A stretch of 64,000 nucleotides of DNA, taken from contig NZ_LIXJ01000003.1 in NCBI RefSeq assembly GCF_001905795.1, positions 186,001 to 250,000 of the forward strand, written 5' to 3'. This DNA is from Streptomyces sp. CB01580 (GTDB lineage: Bacteria > Actinomycetota > Actinomycetes > Streptomycetales > Streptomycetaceae). The translations under genes and the position numbers were made by a program. Positions 16,134 through 24,592 of the stretch are shown here, one piece after another. Positions within the stretch are counted from its first letter, which is position 1. The number at the start of each line of letters is the position of its first letter. The notes beneath the pieces are model-generated. The model was not told where the DNA came from, searched no databases, and worked only from the letters and a program-made list of their open reading frames with translations.

Positions 16134-19120
16134 CGACGGCGCCGGGGCGCAGAAGCAGCACGTTCACCCGACTGCTGCGGCACGGATTCACCGATCCCTC
16201 CGTCGCCGAGCGTCACCTCGACCTGCCCGCGCTGTCGTCCGTGCGCACCGATCCGGTGCTCCTCGACGCCCTCGGCGCCACCGCCGACCCGGACCTCGCG
16301 CTGCGCGGGATGGCCCGACTGGTGGAGGCCCAGGACGGGGAGGAGCGGCAGGCCCTGCTGGACACCCTCGTCACCGCCAAGCCGTTGCGGGACCGGCTGC
16401 TCGGGGTCCTCGGCGCGTCCGAGGCGCTCGGCGACCATCTGGTCCGCCATCCGCGCGACTGGCACGCGCTCGTCACGTACGAGGCCACCGATCTGCACCC
16501 CGGGATCGCCGAGTTCGAGCGGGAGCTGGCCGGGGCCGACGACCCCGACTCGCTGCGCGTCGCCTACCGCCGGTGCCTGCTGGCCATCGCGGCGCGCGAC
16601 GTGTGCGGGACGACGGACGTCACCGAGACGGCCGCCGAGCTGGCCGACCTGGCCACGGCGACGCTGCGGGCCGCGCTCGCCATCGCCCGTACGGCCGCGC
16701 CCGAGGACGACGCCCGGTGCCGGCTTGCCGTCATCGCCATGGGCAAGTGCGGCGGGCACGAGCTGAACTACGTCTCCGACGTCGACGTCATCTTCGTCGC
16801 GGAACCGGCCGACGGCGTCGACGAGGGCGTGGCGGTGCCGGCCGCCACCCGGCTGGCCGCGCACATGATGCGGATCTGCTCCGACACGACCGTCGAGGGC
16901 ACCATCTGGCCCGTCGACGCCAACCTCCGGCCCGAGGGCCGCAACGGGCCCCTCGTACGGACCCTGTCCTCGCACCTCGCGTACTACCAGCGCTGGGCCA
17001 AGACCTGGGAGTTCCAGGCGCTCCTGAAGGCCCGGCCGGTGGCCGGGGACCCCGAGCTGGGTGCGGAGTACGTCGAGGCCGTCTCCCCGCTCGTGTGGCA
17101 GGCGTCGGAGCGCGAGAACTTCGTCGCCGACGTGCAGAGCATGCGCCGTCGCGTCGTCGACAACATCCCCGCCGACCGCGTCGACCGCGAGATCAAGCTC
17201 GGCCCCGGCGGGCTGCGGGACGTCGAGTTCGCCGTGCAGCTGCTCCAGCTGGTGCACGGCCGCAGCGACTCCGCCCTGCGCAGCGGCACGACCCTGGAGG
17301 CCCTGCGGGCGCTCGCCGCGGGCGGCTACGTGGGCCGGGTGGACGCCGCGCAGCTCGACGACGCGTACCGCTTCCTGCGTGTCATGGAGCACCGCGTCCA
17401 GCTCTACCGGCTGCGCCGCACCCATCTGGTCCCGGAGGACGAACCGGACCTGCGGCGGCTCGGACGCTCCCTCGGGATGCGCACGGACCCCATCACCGAG
17501 CTCAACCAGACGTGGCGGCGCCACACCTCCGTGGTGCGACGGCTGCACGAGAAACTCTTCTACCGGCCGCTGCTCGACGCCGTCGCCCAGCTCGCCCCCG
17601 GCGAGTCCCGGCTCAGCCCCGAGGCGGCCCGGCACCGGCTCGTGGCCCTCGGGTACGCCGACCCGGCCGCCGCGCTGCGGCATCTGGAGGCGCTGTCCTC
17701 CGGGGTGTCCCGCAAGGCCGCCATCCAGCGCACCCTGCTGCCGGTGCTGCTCGGCTGGTTCGCGGACTCCGCCGACCCCGACGCCGGTCTGCTCGGCTTC
17801 CGCAAGGTGTCCGACGCCCTGGGCAAGACCCCGTGGTACCTGCGGCTGCTGCGGGACGAGGGCGCGGCGGCGGAGAACCTCGCCCGGGTGCTCTCGGCCG
17901 GCCGGCTCGCCCCGGACCTGCTGCTGCGGGCGCCGGAGGCGGTGGCGATCCTCGGCGACCCGCAGGGCCTGCGGCCGCGCGGGCGGGCGCACCTGGAGCA
18001 GGAGGTGCTGGCCGCCGTGGGGCGGGCGGACGGCGCCGAGTCGGCCGTCGCCGCGGTGCGCGGGGTGCGGCGGCGCGAGCTGTTCCGTACCACCGCCGCG
18101 GACCTCATCAGCTCCTACGGGACGGAGGAGCGCCCCGCCGAGGAGGATCCCGGCGCCCTCGTCGACCGGGTCGGCGACGCGGTCACCGATCTGACCGCCG
18201 TCACGATCGCGGGCGCCCTGCGCGCCGCCGTGCGCGAACAGTGGGGGGACACCCTGCCCACCCGGTTCGCGGTCATCGGCATGGGCCGGTTCGGCGGGCA
18301 CGAACTCGGCTACGGCTCCGACGCCGACGTGCTGTTCGTCCACGCGCCGCGCGAGGGCGTCGACGAGCAGGAGGCGGCACGCGCCGCGAACACGGTGGTC
18401 GCCGAGATGCGCAGGCTCCTCCAGCTCCCCACCGCCGACCCGCCGTTGCTCATCGACGCGGATCTGCGCCCGGAGGGCAGGAACGGCCCGCTGGTGCGCA
18501 CGCTCGGGTCGTACGGGGCCTACTACCGGCGCTGGTCGCTGGTCTGGGAGAGCCAGGCGCTGCTGCGGGCCCTGCCGGTGGCCGGCGACGAACAACTGGG
18601 CCGCGACTTCATCGAGTTGATCGATCCGCTGCGCTATCCGATGGAGGGGCTGGGGGAGGACGCGGTCCGGGAGATCCGCCGCCTGAAGGCCCGGATGGAG
18701 TCCGAGCGGCTGCCGCGCGGCGCGGACCCGACGCTCCACACCAAGCTGGGGCGCGGCGGGCTGAGCGACGTCGAGTGGACCGTCCAGCTGATGCAGATGC
18801 AGCACGGCTGGTCGGAACCGGGGCTGCGGACGACGCGGACGCGCGAGGCGCTGGCCGCCTCGTGCGCCGCCGGGCTGATCCCGACCGAGGACGCGCAGAC
18901 GCTGGACGAGGCATGGGTGCTGGCGACGCGGGTCCGCAACGCGGTGATGCTGGTGCGCGGCCGGCCGGGCGACACGTTCCCCTCCGGCCCGCGCGAACTC
19001 ACCGCGGTGGGACGCTACCTGGGGTACGAGCCGGGCCATGTCGGGGACATGCTGGACGACTACCGCAGGATCACCCGCCGGGCGCGCGCGGTGATGGAGG
19101 AGCGCTTCTACGGGGCGTGA
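16130..19120 (+). CDS. glnE: Bifunctional glutamine synthetase adenylyltransferase/deadenylylase
   Basis: 996 residues from ATG 16130, chosen over ATG 16103 because AGGAG lies 9 nt before it and it overlaps the previous stop (ATGA). GlnE attaches AMP to, or removes it from, GlnA Tyr397 to tune glutamine synthesis. There are two nucleotidyltransferase modules: the N-terminal deadenylylase with GKCGGHELNYVSDVDVIF (around residue 215) and the C-terminal adenylylase with GRFGGHELGYGSDADVLF (around residue 728). Each is followed by its helical GlnD-UR-type domain (LGPGGLRDVEF; LGRGGLSDVEW). A TAGGCT hexamer at 16079-16084 could give it its own promoter. Confidence 0.97.
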   Translation: MTTAPGRRSSTFTRLLRHGFTDPSVAERHLDLPALSSVRTDPVLLDALGATADPDLALRGMARLVEAQDGEERQALLDTLVTAKPLRDRLLGVLGASEALGDHLVRHPRDWHALVTYEATDLHPGIAEFERELAGADDPDSLRVAYRRCLLAIAARDVCGTTDVTETAAELADLATATLRAALAIARTAAPEDDARCRLAVIAMGKCGGHELNYVSDVDVIFVAEPADGVDEGVAVPAATRLAAHMMRICSDTTVEGTIWPVDANLRPEGRNGPLVRTLSSHLAYYQRWAKTWEFQALLKARPVAGDPELGAEYVEAVSPLVWQASERENFVADVQSMRRRVVDNIPADRVDREIKLGPGGLRDVEFAVQLLQLVHGRSDSALRSGTTLEALRALAAGGYVGRVDAAQLDDAYRFLRVMEHRVQLYRLRRTHLVPEDEPDLRRLGRSLGMRTDPITELNQTWRRHTSVVRRLHEKLFYRPLLDAVAQLAPGESRLSPEAARHRLVALGYADPAAALRHLEALSSGVSRKAAIQRTLLPVLLGWFADSADPDAGLLGFRKVSDALGKTPWYLRLLRDEGAAAENLARVLSAGRLAPDLLLRAPEAVAILGDPQGLRPRGRAHLEQEVLAAVGRADGAESAVAAVRGVRRRELFRTTAADLISSYGTEERPAEEDPGALVDRVGDAVTDLTAVTIAGALRAAVREQWGDTLPTRFAVIGMGRFGGHELGYGSDADVLFVHAPREGVDEQEAARAANTVVAEMRRLLQLPTADPPLLIDADLRPEGRNGPLVRTLGSYGAYYRRWSLVWESQALLRALPVAGDEQLGRDFIELIDPLRYPMEGLGEDAVREIRRLKARMESERLPRGADPTLHTKLGRGGLSDVEWTVQLMQMQHGWSEPGLRTTRTREALAASCAAGLIPTEDAQTLDEAWVLATRVRNAVMLVRGRPGDTFPSGPRELTAVGRYLGYEPGHVGDMLDDYRRITRRARAVMEERFYGA

Positions 19121-19206
19121 GGCGGCCCCGCGCCCCTCCCGGCGACGCCCGCGGATGCCGTCCGCCGTCGCAGGGGCGGCTCCGCGGGCCGTGCGGTGGG
19201 GCCGTG

Positions 19207-19620
19207 CTACGGGGCGTGGGACGGGGCCGCCGCGGACCGGCCCGCGGCCAGCAGCGCGCGGCAGTGTCCGATGAACGCCTCCAGAGCCAGCTCGAACGCC
19301 GCGTCCGCCCGGCCGGGTCCCACCGCCTCCAGCGCCCGGGCGAGGCGGGGCGTCGCGCTCTCGTCGGGCAGCTCCCACATCGCCTCGGGCGCCGCCAGGT
19401 CCAGGGCCGAACCCAGCACCAGGTTCTCCAGGGCGGTGATCACCGCCATCACCTCGGCCGTGGCGAACCCGACGCCCGTCAGCAGCCGTACCGCGTGCTC
19501 GTACTGCTCCAGGACCTTCGGCGCGCGCACGGGTGACGTCGTCAGCAGCGGGATCGCGCGCGAGTGGGCAGCGAACGCGGCGCGGCAGGAGAGGGCCCAG
19601 GCCGTCAGTGCCGCGTCCCA
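19207..19620 (-). pseudogene. 5'-truncated TetR regulator (ligand-binding domain only)
   Basis: The open frame reads WDAALTAWALSCRAAFAAHS, then PLLTTSPVRAPKVLEQYEHA and VITALENLVLGSALDLAAPE, a typical TetR C-terminal domain ending in an EAFIGHCRALLAAG helix. Codon use is normal Streptomyces. No HTH precedes it: just upstream the PAP2 gene ends in another frame, and an in-frame TGA lies inside that gene. The only standard start is GTG 19530, which would make 107 residues lacking the first helices. Most likely a remnant after deletion of the 5' half; a DNA-binding-free fragment cannot be excluded. Confidence 0.7.
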
Positions 19621-19642
19621 CGGCTCCGGGCGGGCCCGGCGT

Positions 19643-20590
19643 TCAGGCCGCGGGCGGGAACGCCGGCCGGGGCACCCCGGCCGCGGCCCGCACCGCCCGG
19701 GGGAGGCGGTGCGGCAGCGACCCGTACCAGACGTACGAGACCGCGAAGCCGAAGGTCAGGCACAGCAGACCGCCCAGCGCGTCCAGCCAGAAGTGGTTGG
19801 CGGTCGCCACGATCACGACCAGGGTGGCCGTCGGGTACAGCAGCCCCAGGATGCGGGCCCAGGGCGCGGAGACGAGCGCGAAGACGGTCAGGCCGCACCA
19901 GAGCGACCAGCCGATGTGCATCGAGGGCATGGCCGCGTACTGGTTCGACATGTTCTTGAAGTTGCCCGAGGCCATCGAACCCCAGGTGTGGTGGACCAGG
20001 ACGGTGTCGATGAAGTGGCCACCCGTCATGAGGCGGGGCGGCGCCAGCGGGAACAGGTAGTAGCCCAGCAGCGCCACGGCCGTGGTCGCGAACAGAGTCA
20101 GCCTGGCCGCCGCGTAACGGCCCGGGTGACGGCGGAACAGCCACACCAGGACGCCGAGGGTCACGACGAAGTGCAGGGTCGCGTAGTAGTAGTTCATCGA
20201 CACGATCAGCCATGTCACGGAGTTCACCGCGTGGTTGACGGTCTGCTCGACGGCGATCCCCAGGTGCTTCTCGACCGACCAGATCCAGTCGGCGTTGCGC
20301 AGCGCCTGGGTCTTCTGCTCCGGAACGGCGTTGCGCACCAGGGAGTAGACCCAGTAACTGACCGCGATCAGCAGCACTTCGAACCAGAGGCGCGGACGGC
20401 GCGGGGAGCGTGCCCGCACGAGTGCCATCCGGCGCCGGGTACGCGTGTACAGGGGACGTGGCTCTGCCTGGCCGGACTCCTGCCGCTCGGTGTCCCGCTC
20501 CGCGTTCACGGTGCGGGCCGCCCCGCCCACGGTGGGTGACGGGGTGGCATCCGGTCGGGCCTCCTGCGATGTCACGCGCGATTCACCCAT
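19643..20590 (-). CDS. PAP2-superfamily membrane enzyme (inositolphosphotransferase/Aur1-like)
   Basis: 315 residues from ATG 20590. A 60-residue charged cytoplasmic N-terminus is followed by six hydrophobic helices. The PAP2 signature residues are present: the YLFPLAPPRL region, PSMHIGWSLW (Ser-His motif) and VVIVATANHFWLDALGG (His-Asp motif). This arrangement, with MHIGW and ANHFWLDA, is the Aur1/Ipt1 subtype rather than simple undecaprenyl-pyrophosphate phosphatase. It probably transfers or removes a phosphoryl headgroup on a lipid at the outer membrane face. Its end abuts the truncated TetR frame; malR follows on the same strand upstream. Confidence 0.88.
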   Translation of the reverse strand: MGESRVTSQEARPDATPSPTVGGAARTVNAERDTERQESGQAEPRPLYTRTRRRMALVRARSPRRPRLWFEVLLIAVSYWVYSLVRNAVPEQKTQALRNADWIWSVEKHLGIAVEQTVNHAVNSVTWLIVSMNYYYATLHFVVTLGVLVWLFRRHPGRYAAARLTLFATTAVALLGYYLFPLAPPRLMTGGHFIDTVLVHHTWGSMASGNFKNMSNQYAAMPSMHIGWSLWCGLTVFALVSAPWARILGLLYPTATLVVIVATANHFWLDALGGLLCLTFGFAVSYVWYGSLPHRLPRAVRAAAGVPRPAFPPAA

Positions 20591-20689
20591 AGGCACAGAG
20601 TCTGCCAGAAATGTTTCCCCACCCGATCATCTTCCCATCGGTGGGGAGACGCTCCCCTGCCGGGGGCGACGGGCGTGGGCGAAGCGGGA

Positions 20690-21763
20690 TCAGGGGCGGT
20701 CGGGCGCCGCCGGCAGGGCCCCGGCGGACGGCGTCGCGGAGGGGGCCGGTCCGGGACCCGCCGCCGTCGAGCCGCGGACCACCAGCTCGGGCATGAAGAC
20801 GAACTCGCTGTGCGGGGCCGGTGTGCCGCCGATCTCCTCCAGGAGCGTGCGTACGGCGGCCTGGCCCATCGCCGTCACCGGCTGACGGATCGTGGTCAGC
20901 GGCGGATCGGTGAACGCTATGAGCGGCGAGTCGTCGAAGCCGACCACCGACAGATCGCGCGGCACCTCCAGCGACAGCCGACGGGCGGCGCGGATCGCGC
21001 CGAGCGCCATCATGTCGCTCGCGCACACCACCGCCGTGCACCCGCGCTCGATCAGCGCCGACGCGGCGGCCTGCCCGCCCTCCAGCGTGAACAGCGAGTG
21101 CTGGATCAGCTCCTCCGTCTCGTCGGGCCCGGCCTCCAGCTGTTCCCGCATGACGGCACGGAAGCCCTCGATCTTGCGCAGCACCGGCACGAACCGCTTC
21201 GGGCCGACGGCCAGACCGATCCGCTGATGCCCCAGCGACACCAGATGCGTCACCGCGAGCCGCATCGCCGCCCGGTCGTCCGGTGAGATGAACGGTGCCC
21301 GCACCTCGGGGGAGAAGCCGTTGACCAGGACGAACGGGACGCCCTTGGCGCGCAGTTGCTCGTAGCGCCGCATGTCGGCCGAGGTGTCCGCGTGCAGCCC
21401 GGAGACGAAGATGATGCCGGACACCCCGCGTTCGACGAGCATCTCGGTCAGCTCGTCCTCGGTGGAACCGCCCGGGGTCTGGGTCGCCAGCACCGGGGTG
21501 TAGCCCTGCCGGGTCAACGCCTGGCCGATGATCTGGGCCAGCGCCGGGAAGATGGGGTTCTCCAGCTCGGGCGTGATCAGCCCGACCAGTCCCGCGCTGC
21601 GCCTGCGCAGCCGCACGGGGCGTTCGTAGCCGAGGACGTCGAGCGCGGCCAGAACGGATTCGCGGGTGGCCGCCGCAACACCGGGCTTGCCGTTCAGCAC
21701 GCGGCTGACCGTCGCTTCGCTGACCCCCGCCTGAGTTGCGATATCGGCAAGCCGTGCGGTCAT
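20690..21763 (-). CDS. malR: LacI-family maltose operon repressor
   Basis: 357 residues, ATG 21763. The LacI HTH starts at residue 3: RLADIATQAGVSEATVSRVLNG, with hinge residues around 50-60. The periplasmic-binding-like core has GLVGLITPELENPIFPA, PFISPDDRAAM, VVGFDDSPLIAFTDPPLTT and IRQPVTAMG. It is divergent from malE and closely resembles S. coelicolor MalR from memory. It should repress malEFG-aglA until a maltodextrin-type inducer is present, with CTTGCA/TGCAAG-type operators in the intergenic region. A TACAGT hexamer (21778-21773) 9 nt before the ATG suggests a very short leader. Confidence 0.95.
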   Translation of the reverse strand: MTARLADIATQAGVSEATVSRVLNGKPGVAAATRESVLAALDVLGYERPVRLRRRSAGLVGLITPELENPIFPALAQIIGQALTRQGYTPVLATQTPGGSTEDELTEMLVERGVSGIIFVSGLHADTSADMRRYEQLRAKGVPFVLVNGFSPEVRAPFISPDDRAAMRLAVTHLVSLGHQRIGLAVGPKRFVPVLRKIEGFRAVMREQLEAGPDETEELIQHSLFTLEGGQAAASALIERGCTAVVCASDMMALGAIRAARRLSLEVPRDLSVVGFDDSPLIAFTDPPLTTIRQPVTAMGQAAVRTLLEEIGGTPAPHSEFVFMPELVVRGSTAAGPGPAPSATPSAGALPAAPDRP

Positions 21764-21889
21764 GGAAGTGGACTGTACCGGGCGTATGTCGGATTGCCCA
21801 CCATCGGCCGGAGTTGGACACTCGCGCCCGGCCGGACCCCGGGGGACCCGCGCGGGCCGCCCCCGCCCCCGTGCTCCGGCGATACGAGG

Positions 21890-21981
21890 GCGCCCCGCCC
21901 GCATGACGTCCGGCGCCCCGCCCGCATGACGTCCGGCGCCCCGCCCGCACGACGTCTGGCGCCGCGCCCGCAGGCTGTCCG
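21890..21981. repeat. Four tandem 23-bp repeats upstream of malR
   Basis: Units at 21890-21912, 21913-21935, 21936-21958 and 21959-21981. The first two are identical (GCGCCCCGCCCGCATGACGT plus CCG), the third has two changes and the fourth several. No spacers, so not a CRISPR. Confidence 0.85.
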
Positions 21982-22177
21982 GCCTGCCGGACGTGTCCGT
22001 TCCGGCCGGCACGGCAGAAAGATCTTGCAAGGGCTTGCGATCCCCCGTCCGGCACCCGGTCGGGCCGCCGAACGGTTGCGATCGCGTGCGCTGGGCCGCC
22101 TCTGCAAGGTTTTCCGCTCCTCGTCAAGAGGTTTGACGGCAACCGTGAGGACACGCGAATGTAACGATCGTTGGCCT

Positions 22178-22196
22178 TTGCAGAAATATCCTGCAA
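22178..22196. promoter_or_regulatory. Probable MalR operator at malE
   Basis: TTGCAG-AAATATC-CTGCAA, a perfect 6-7-6 inverted repeat 86 nt upstream of the malE ATG. LacI-family operators have this dimension. Confidence 0.7.
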
Positions 22197-22281
22197 ACTC
22201 TTTCGGTCCTCTTTCATCCTTGTTACGTTCCACGTCGACCCGGCGCCGCGACGGAGCGGTACGGCAGTTGAAGGAGTTCAG

Positions 22282-23556
22282 ATGCGACGTGGCATAACGG
22301 CCACCGCCCTGGTCGCGGCCCTGGCGCTCGCGGCGACCGCCTGCGGCAGCGATGACGAGAACGGCGGCACGAGCAAGGGCTCGGGCGAGCTGTCCGGCAC
22401 GGTGACGTGGTGGGACACCTCCACCGCGGGCAGCGAGGACAAGGTCTTCAAGAAGCTCGCCGAGGACTTCACCAAGGAACACCCGAAGGTCCGCGTCAAC
22501 TACGTCAACGTGCCCTTCGGCGAGGCGCAGAACAAGTTCAAGAACGCGGCCCAGTCCGGCTCCGGTGCCCCCGACGTCATCCGCTCCGAGGTCGCCTGGA
22601 CGCCCGAGTTCGCCGACCTCGGCTACCTCGCCCCGCTCGACGGCACCTCCGCGCTGAAGAAGCCGGACGACTTCCTGAAGCAGGCCGCCGCGTCCACGAA
22701 GTACAAGGACAAGACGTACGCGGTGCCGCAGGTCATCGACTCCATGGGCATCTTCTACAACAAGAAGATCTTCAAGGAGGCCGGGGTCGAGGTCCCCAAG
22801 ACCGTCGACGAACTCAAGAGCGTCGCCGAGAAGATCAAGGACAAGACCGGCAAGACGGGCATGTACCTGCGCGGTGACGACGCGTACTGGTTCCTGTCCT
22901 TCCTGTACGGCGAGGGCGGCGACATGGTGGACGCCGGGAACAACACCGTCACCATCGACAACGCCCAGGGCGTCAAGGCGATGAAGGTCGTCAAGGACCT
23001 CGTCGACTCCGGTGCGGCCAAGACGGACGCCACGGACGGCTGGGAGAACATGCAGGCGTCCTTCAAGGACGGCAAGGTCGCCATGATCATCAATGGCCCG
23101 TGGGCCGTCGCCGACACCTACGCCGGCAAGGAGTTCAAGGACAAGGCCAACCTGGGCGTCGCCCCGGTCCCGGCCGGCTCCGTTGCACAGGGTGCCCCGC
23201 AGGGCGGCCACAACCTGGCCGTCTACGCCGGCTCCAAGAACCTCGACGCCTCCTACGCGTTCGTCGAGTACATGACCTCCGCCGAGACCCAGGCCAAGGT
23301 CACCAAGGAGCTGAGCCTCCTGCCGACCCGCACCTCCGCCTACGGCATGAAGGACGTCGTCGACAACGAGATCGTCGGCTTCTTCAAGCCCGTCGTCGAG
23401 ACCGCCGTCGAGCGGCCCTGGATCCCCGAGACCGGCAGCCTCTTCGCGCCGCTCGTCACCGAGTACACCAAGGTCCTCACCGGCCAGACCACGCCGGAGA
23501 AGGGCGTGAAGACCACCGGCGACTCCTACCGCAAGCTCCTCAAGGGCTGGAAGTAA
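22282..23556 (+). CDS. malE: Maltose/maltodextrin ABC transporter substrate-binding lipoprotein
   Basis: 424 residues, with GAAGGAG 6 nt before the ATG. The lipoprotein signal MRRGITATALVAALALAATAC places the lipidated Cys at residue 21. The mature part is a type 1 extracellular solute-binding protein: GTVTWWDTS, NKFKNAAQSGSGAPDVIRSE, PQVIDSMGIFYNKKIF and AMIINGPWAV. It should capture maltose and longer maltodextrins outside and hand them to MalFG. First gene of malEFG-aglA; 19 nt separate it from malF. Divergent MalR is the expected repressor. Confidence 0.95.
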   Translation: MRRGITATALVAALALAATACGSDDENGGTSKGSGELSGTVTWWDTSTAGSEDKVFKKLAEDFTKEHPKVRVNYVNVPFGEAQNKFKNAAQSGSGAPDVIRSEVAWTPEFADLGYLAPLDGTSALKKPDDFLKQAAASTKYKDKTYAVPQVIDSMGIFYNKKIFKEAGVEVPKTVDELKSVAEKIKDKTGKTGMYLRGDDAYWFLSFLYGEGGDMVDAGNNTVTIDNAQGVKAMKVVKDLVDSGAAKTDATDGWENMQASFKDGKVAMIINGPWAVADTYAGKEFKDKANLGVAPVPAGSVAQGAPQGGHNLAVYAGSKNLDASYAFVEYMTSAETQAKVTKELSLLPTRTSAYGMKDVVDNEIVGFFKPVVETAVERPWIPETGSLFAPLVTEYTKVLTGQTTPEKGVKTTGDSYRKLLKGWK

Positions 23557-23575
23557 CAGGAAGGCAGGCCGGCTG

Positions 23576-24592
23576 ATGGCTGTCCACACCGGCCAGTCGG
23601 TGGCGAAGGCCGCGGACGACGACGTCGTCCGCGGCCGGAGCCGCGGCACTGGCAACCCTCCGCCGCCGAGCAGGCTCCGGCGGGCGCTGTCGACCCACTG
23701 GTACGCCTGGGCCATGGTCGCCCCGGTCGTCGTCGTGATCGGCGTCATCATCGGCTACCCGCTGGTCCGCGGGATCTACCTGTCGATGACCGACGCGGAC
23801 GAACGCAACGTCGCACGCTCCATCGGCGTCAACCACATGCCCGCCACGTACGAGTTCGTCGGCCTGGACAACTACGCCGACGCGCTCACGGGCGATCAGT
23901 TCCTCGGCACGCTCGGGTGGACCCTGGTGTGGACGGTCTCCTGCGTGGCCATCACCTTCGCCCTCGGACTGGCCCTCGCCAACATCCTCAACCGCAGGAT
24001 CGCCGGGCGCTCCGCGTACCGGATGGCGCTCATCCTGCCCTGGGCCATCCCCGGATTCGTCTCCGTCTTCGCCTGGCGGTTCCTCTACAACGAGGACCGC
24101 GGGCTGCTCAACAAGATCCTCTCCGGTGCCGGGTTCGACGGCATACCCTGGCTGAACGACCCCGCCTGGGCGAAGCTCTCCGTCATCGCCGTCAACGTCT
24201 GGCTCGGCGTGCCGTTCATGATGGTCGCCCTGCTCGGAGGGCTGCAGTCGATCCCCGCCGAGCACTACGAGGCCGCCGAGATGGACGGCGCCACCGCCTG
24301 GCAGCGCTTCCGCCACATCACCCTTCCCGGGCTGCGGCCGGTCTCCACCACGGTGGTCCTGCTCTCCACCATCTGGACCTTCAACATGTTCCCGGTGATC
24401 TTCCTGCTGACCCGCGGCGGACCCGGCGAGGCCACGCAGATCCTGGTCACCCAGGCGTACAAGTTCTCCTTCGAGATCAGCCCGCGCGACTACGCGCAGT
24501 CCTCCACCTGGGGCGTGCTGATCCTCGTGCTCCTGCTGCTCTTCGCCGCCGTGTACCGGCGCGTCCTCCGCACCCAGGGAGACGACTGGTGA
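23576..24592 (+). CDS. malF: Maltose ABC transporter permease MalF
   Basis: 338 residues. After a 35-residue polar N-terminus it has six membrane helices starting at WYAWAMVAPVVVVIGVIIGYPL. The ATPase-docking EAA loop reads EHYEAAEMDGATAWQRFRHITLP. It lacks the large extra periplasmic domain of E. coli MalF, as usual in Gram-positives. GTGA overlap with malG couples their synthesis. No ATPase gene is in the window; Streptomyces sugar importers commonly share the distant MsiK ATPase (established for the genus, inferred here). Confidence 0.94.
   Translation: MAVHTGQSVAKAADDDVVRGRSRGTGNPPPPSRLRRALSTHWYAWAMVAPVVVVIGVIIGYPLVRGIYLSMTDADERNVARSIGVNHMPATYEFVGLDNYADALTGDQFLGTLGWTLVWTVSCVAITFALGLALANILNRRIAGRSAYRMALILPWAIPGFVSVFAWRFLYNEDRGLLNKILSGAGFDGIPWLNDPAWAKLSVIAVNVWLGVPFMMVALLGGLQSIPAEHYEAAEMDGATAWQRFRHITLPGLRPVSTTVVLLSTIWTFNMFPVIFLLTRGGPGEATQILVTQAYKFSFEISPRDYAQSSTWGVLILVLLLLFAAVYRRVLRTQGDDW

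Larger units (their letters stand above)
21764..22281. promoter_or_regulatory. malR-malE divergent control region
   Basis: 518 bp with the malR promoter at the left, four 23-bp tandem units (21890-21981), and a series of CTTGCAA/TGCAAG-type sequences: CTTGCAAG and CTTGCGA (22024-22040), CTGCAAGG (22101-22108) and the dyad TTGCAG-n7-CTGCAA (22178-22196). A palindrome AACGATCGTT lies at 22163-22172. The malE RBS GAAGGAG is at 22269-22275. Such repeated CTTGCA elements are the known MalR operator type in Streptomyces. Confidence 0.7.

Noticed and set aside
15971..19621. A 1216-codon open frame antisense to glnE
   Set aside because: Low-complexity shadow frame; glnE on the other strand has both nucleotidyltransferase motifs.
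21890..21981. CRISPR-like repeat array
   Set aside because: Units are directly abutting, with no unique spacers and no cas genes anywhere in the window.
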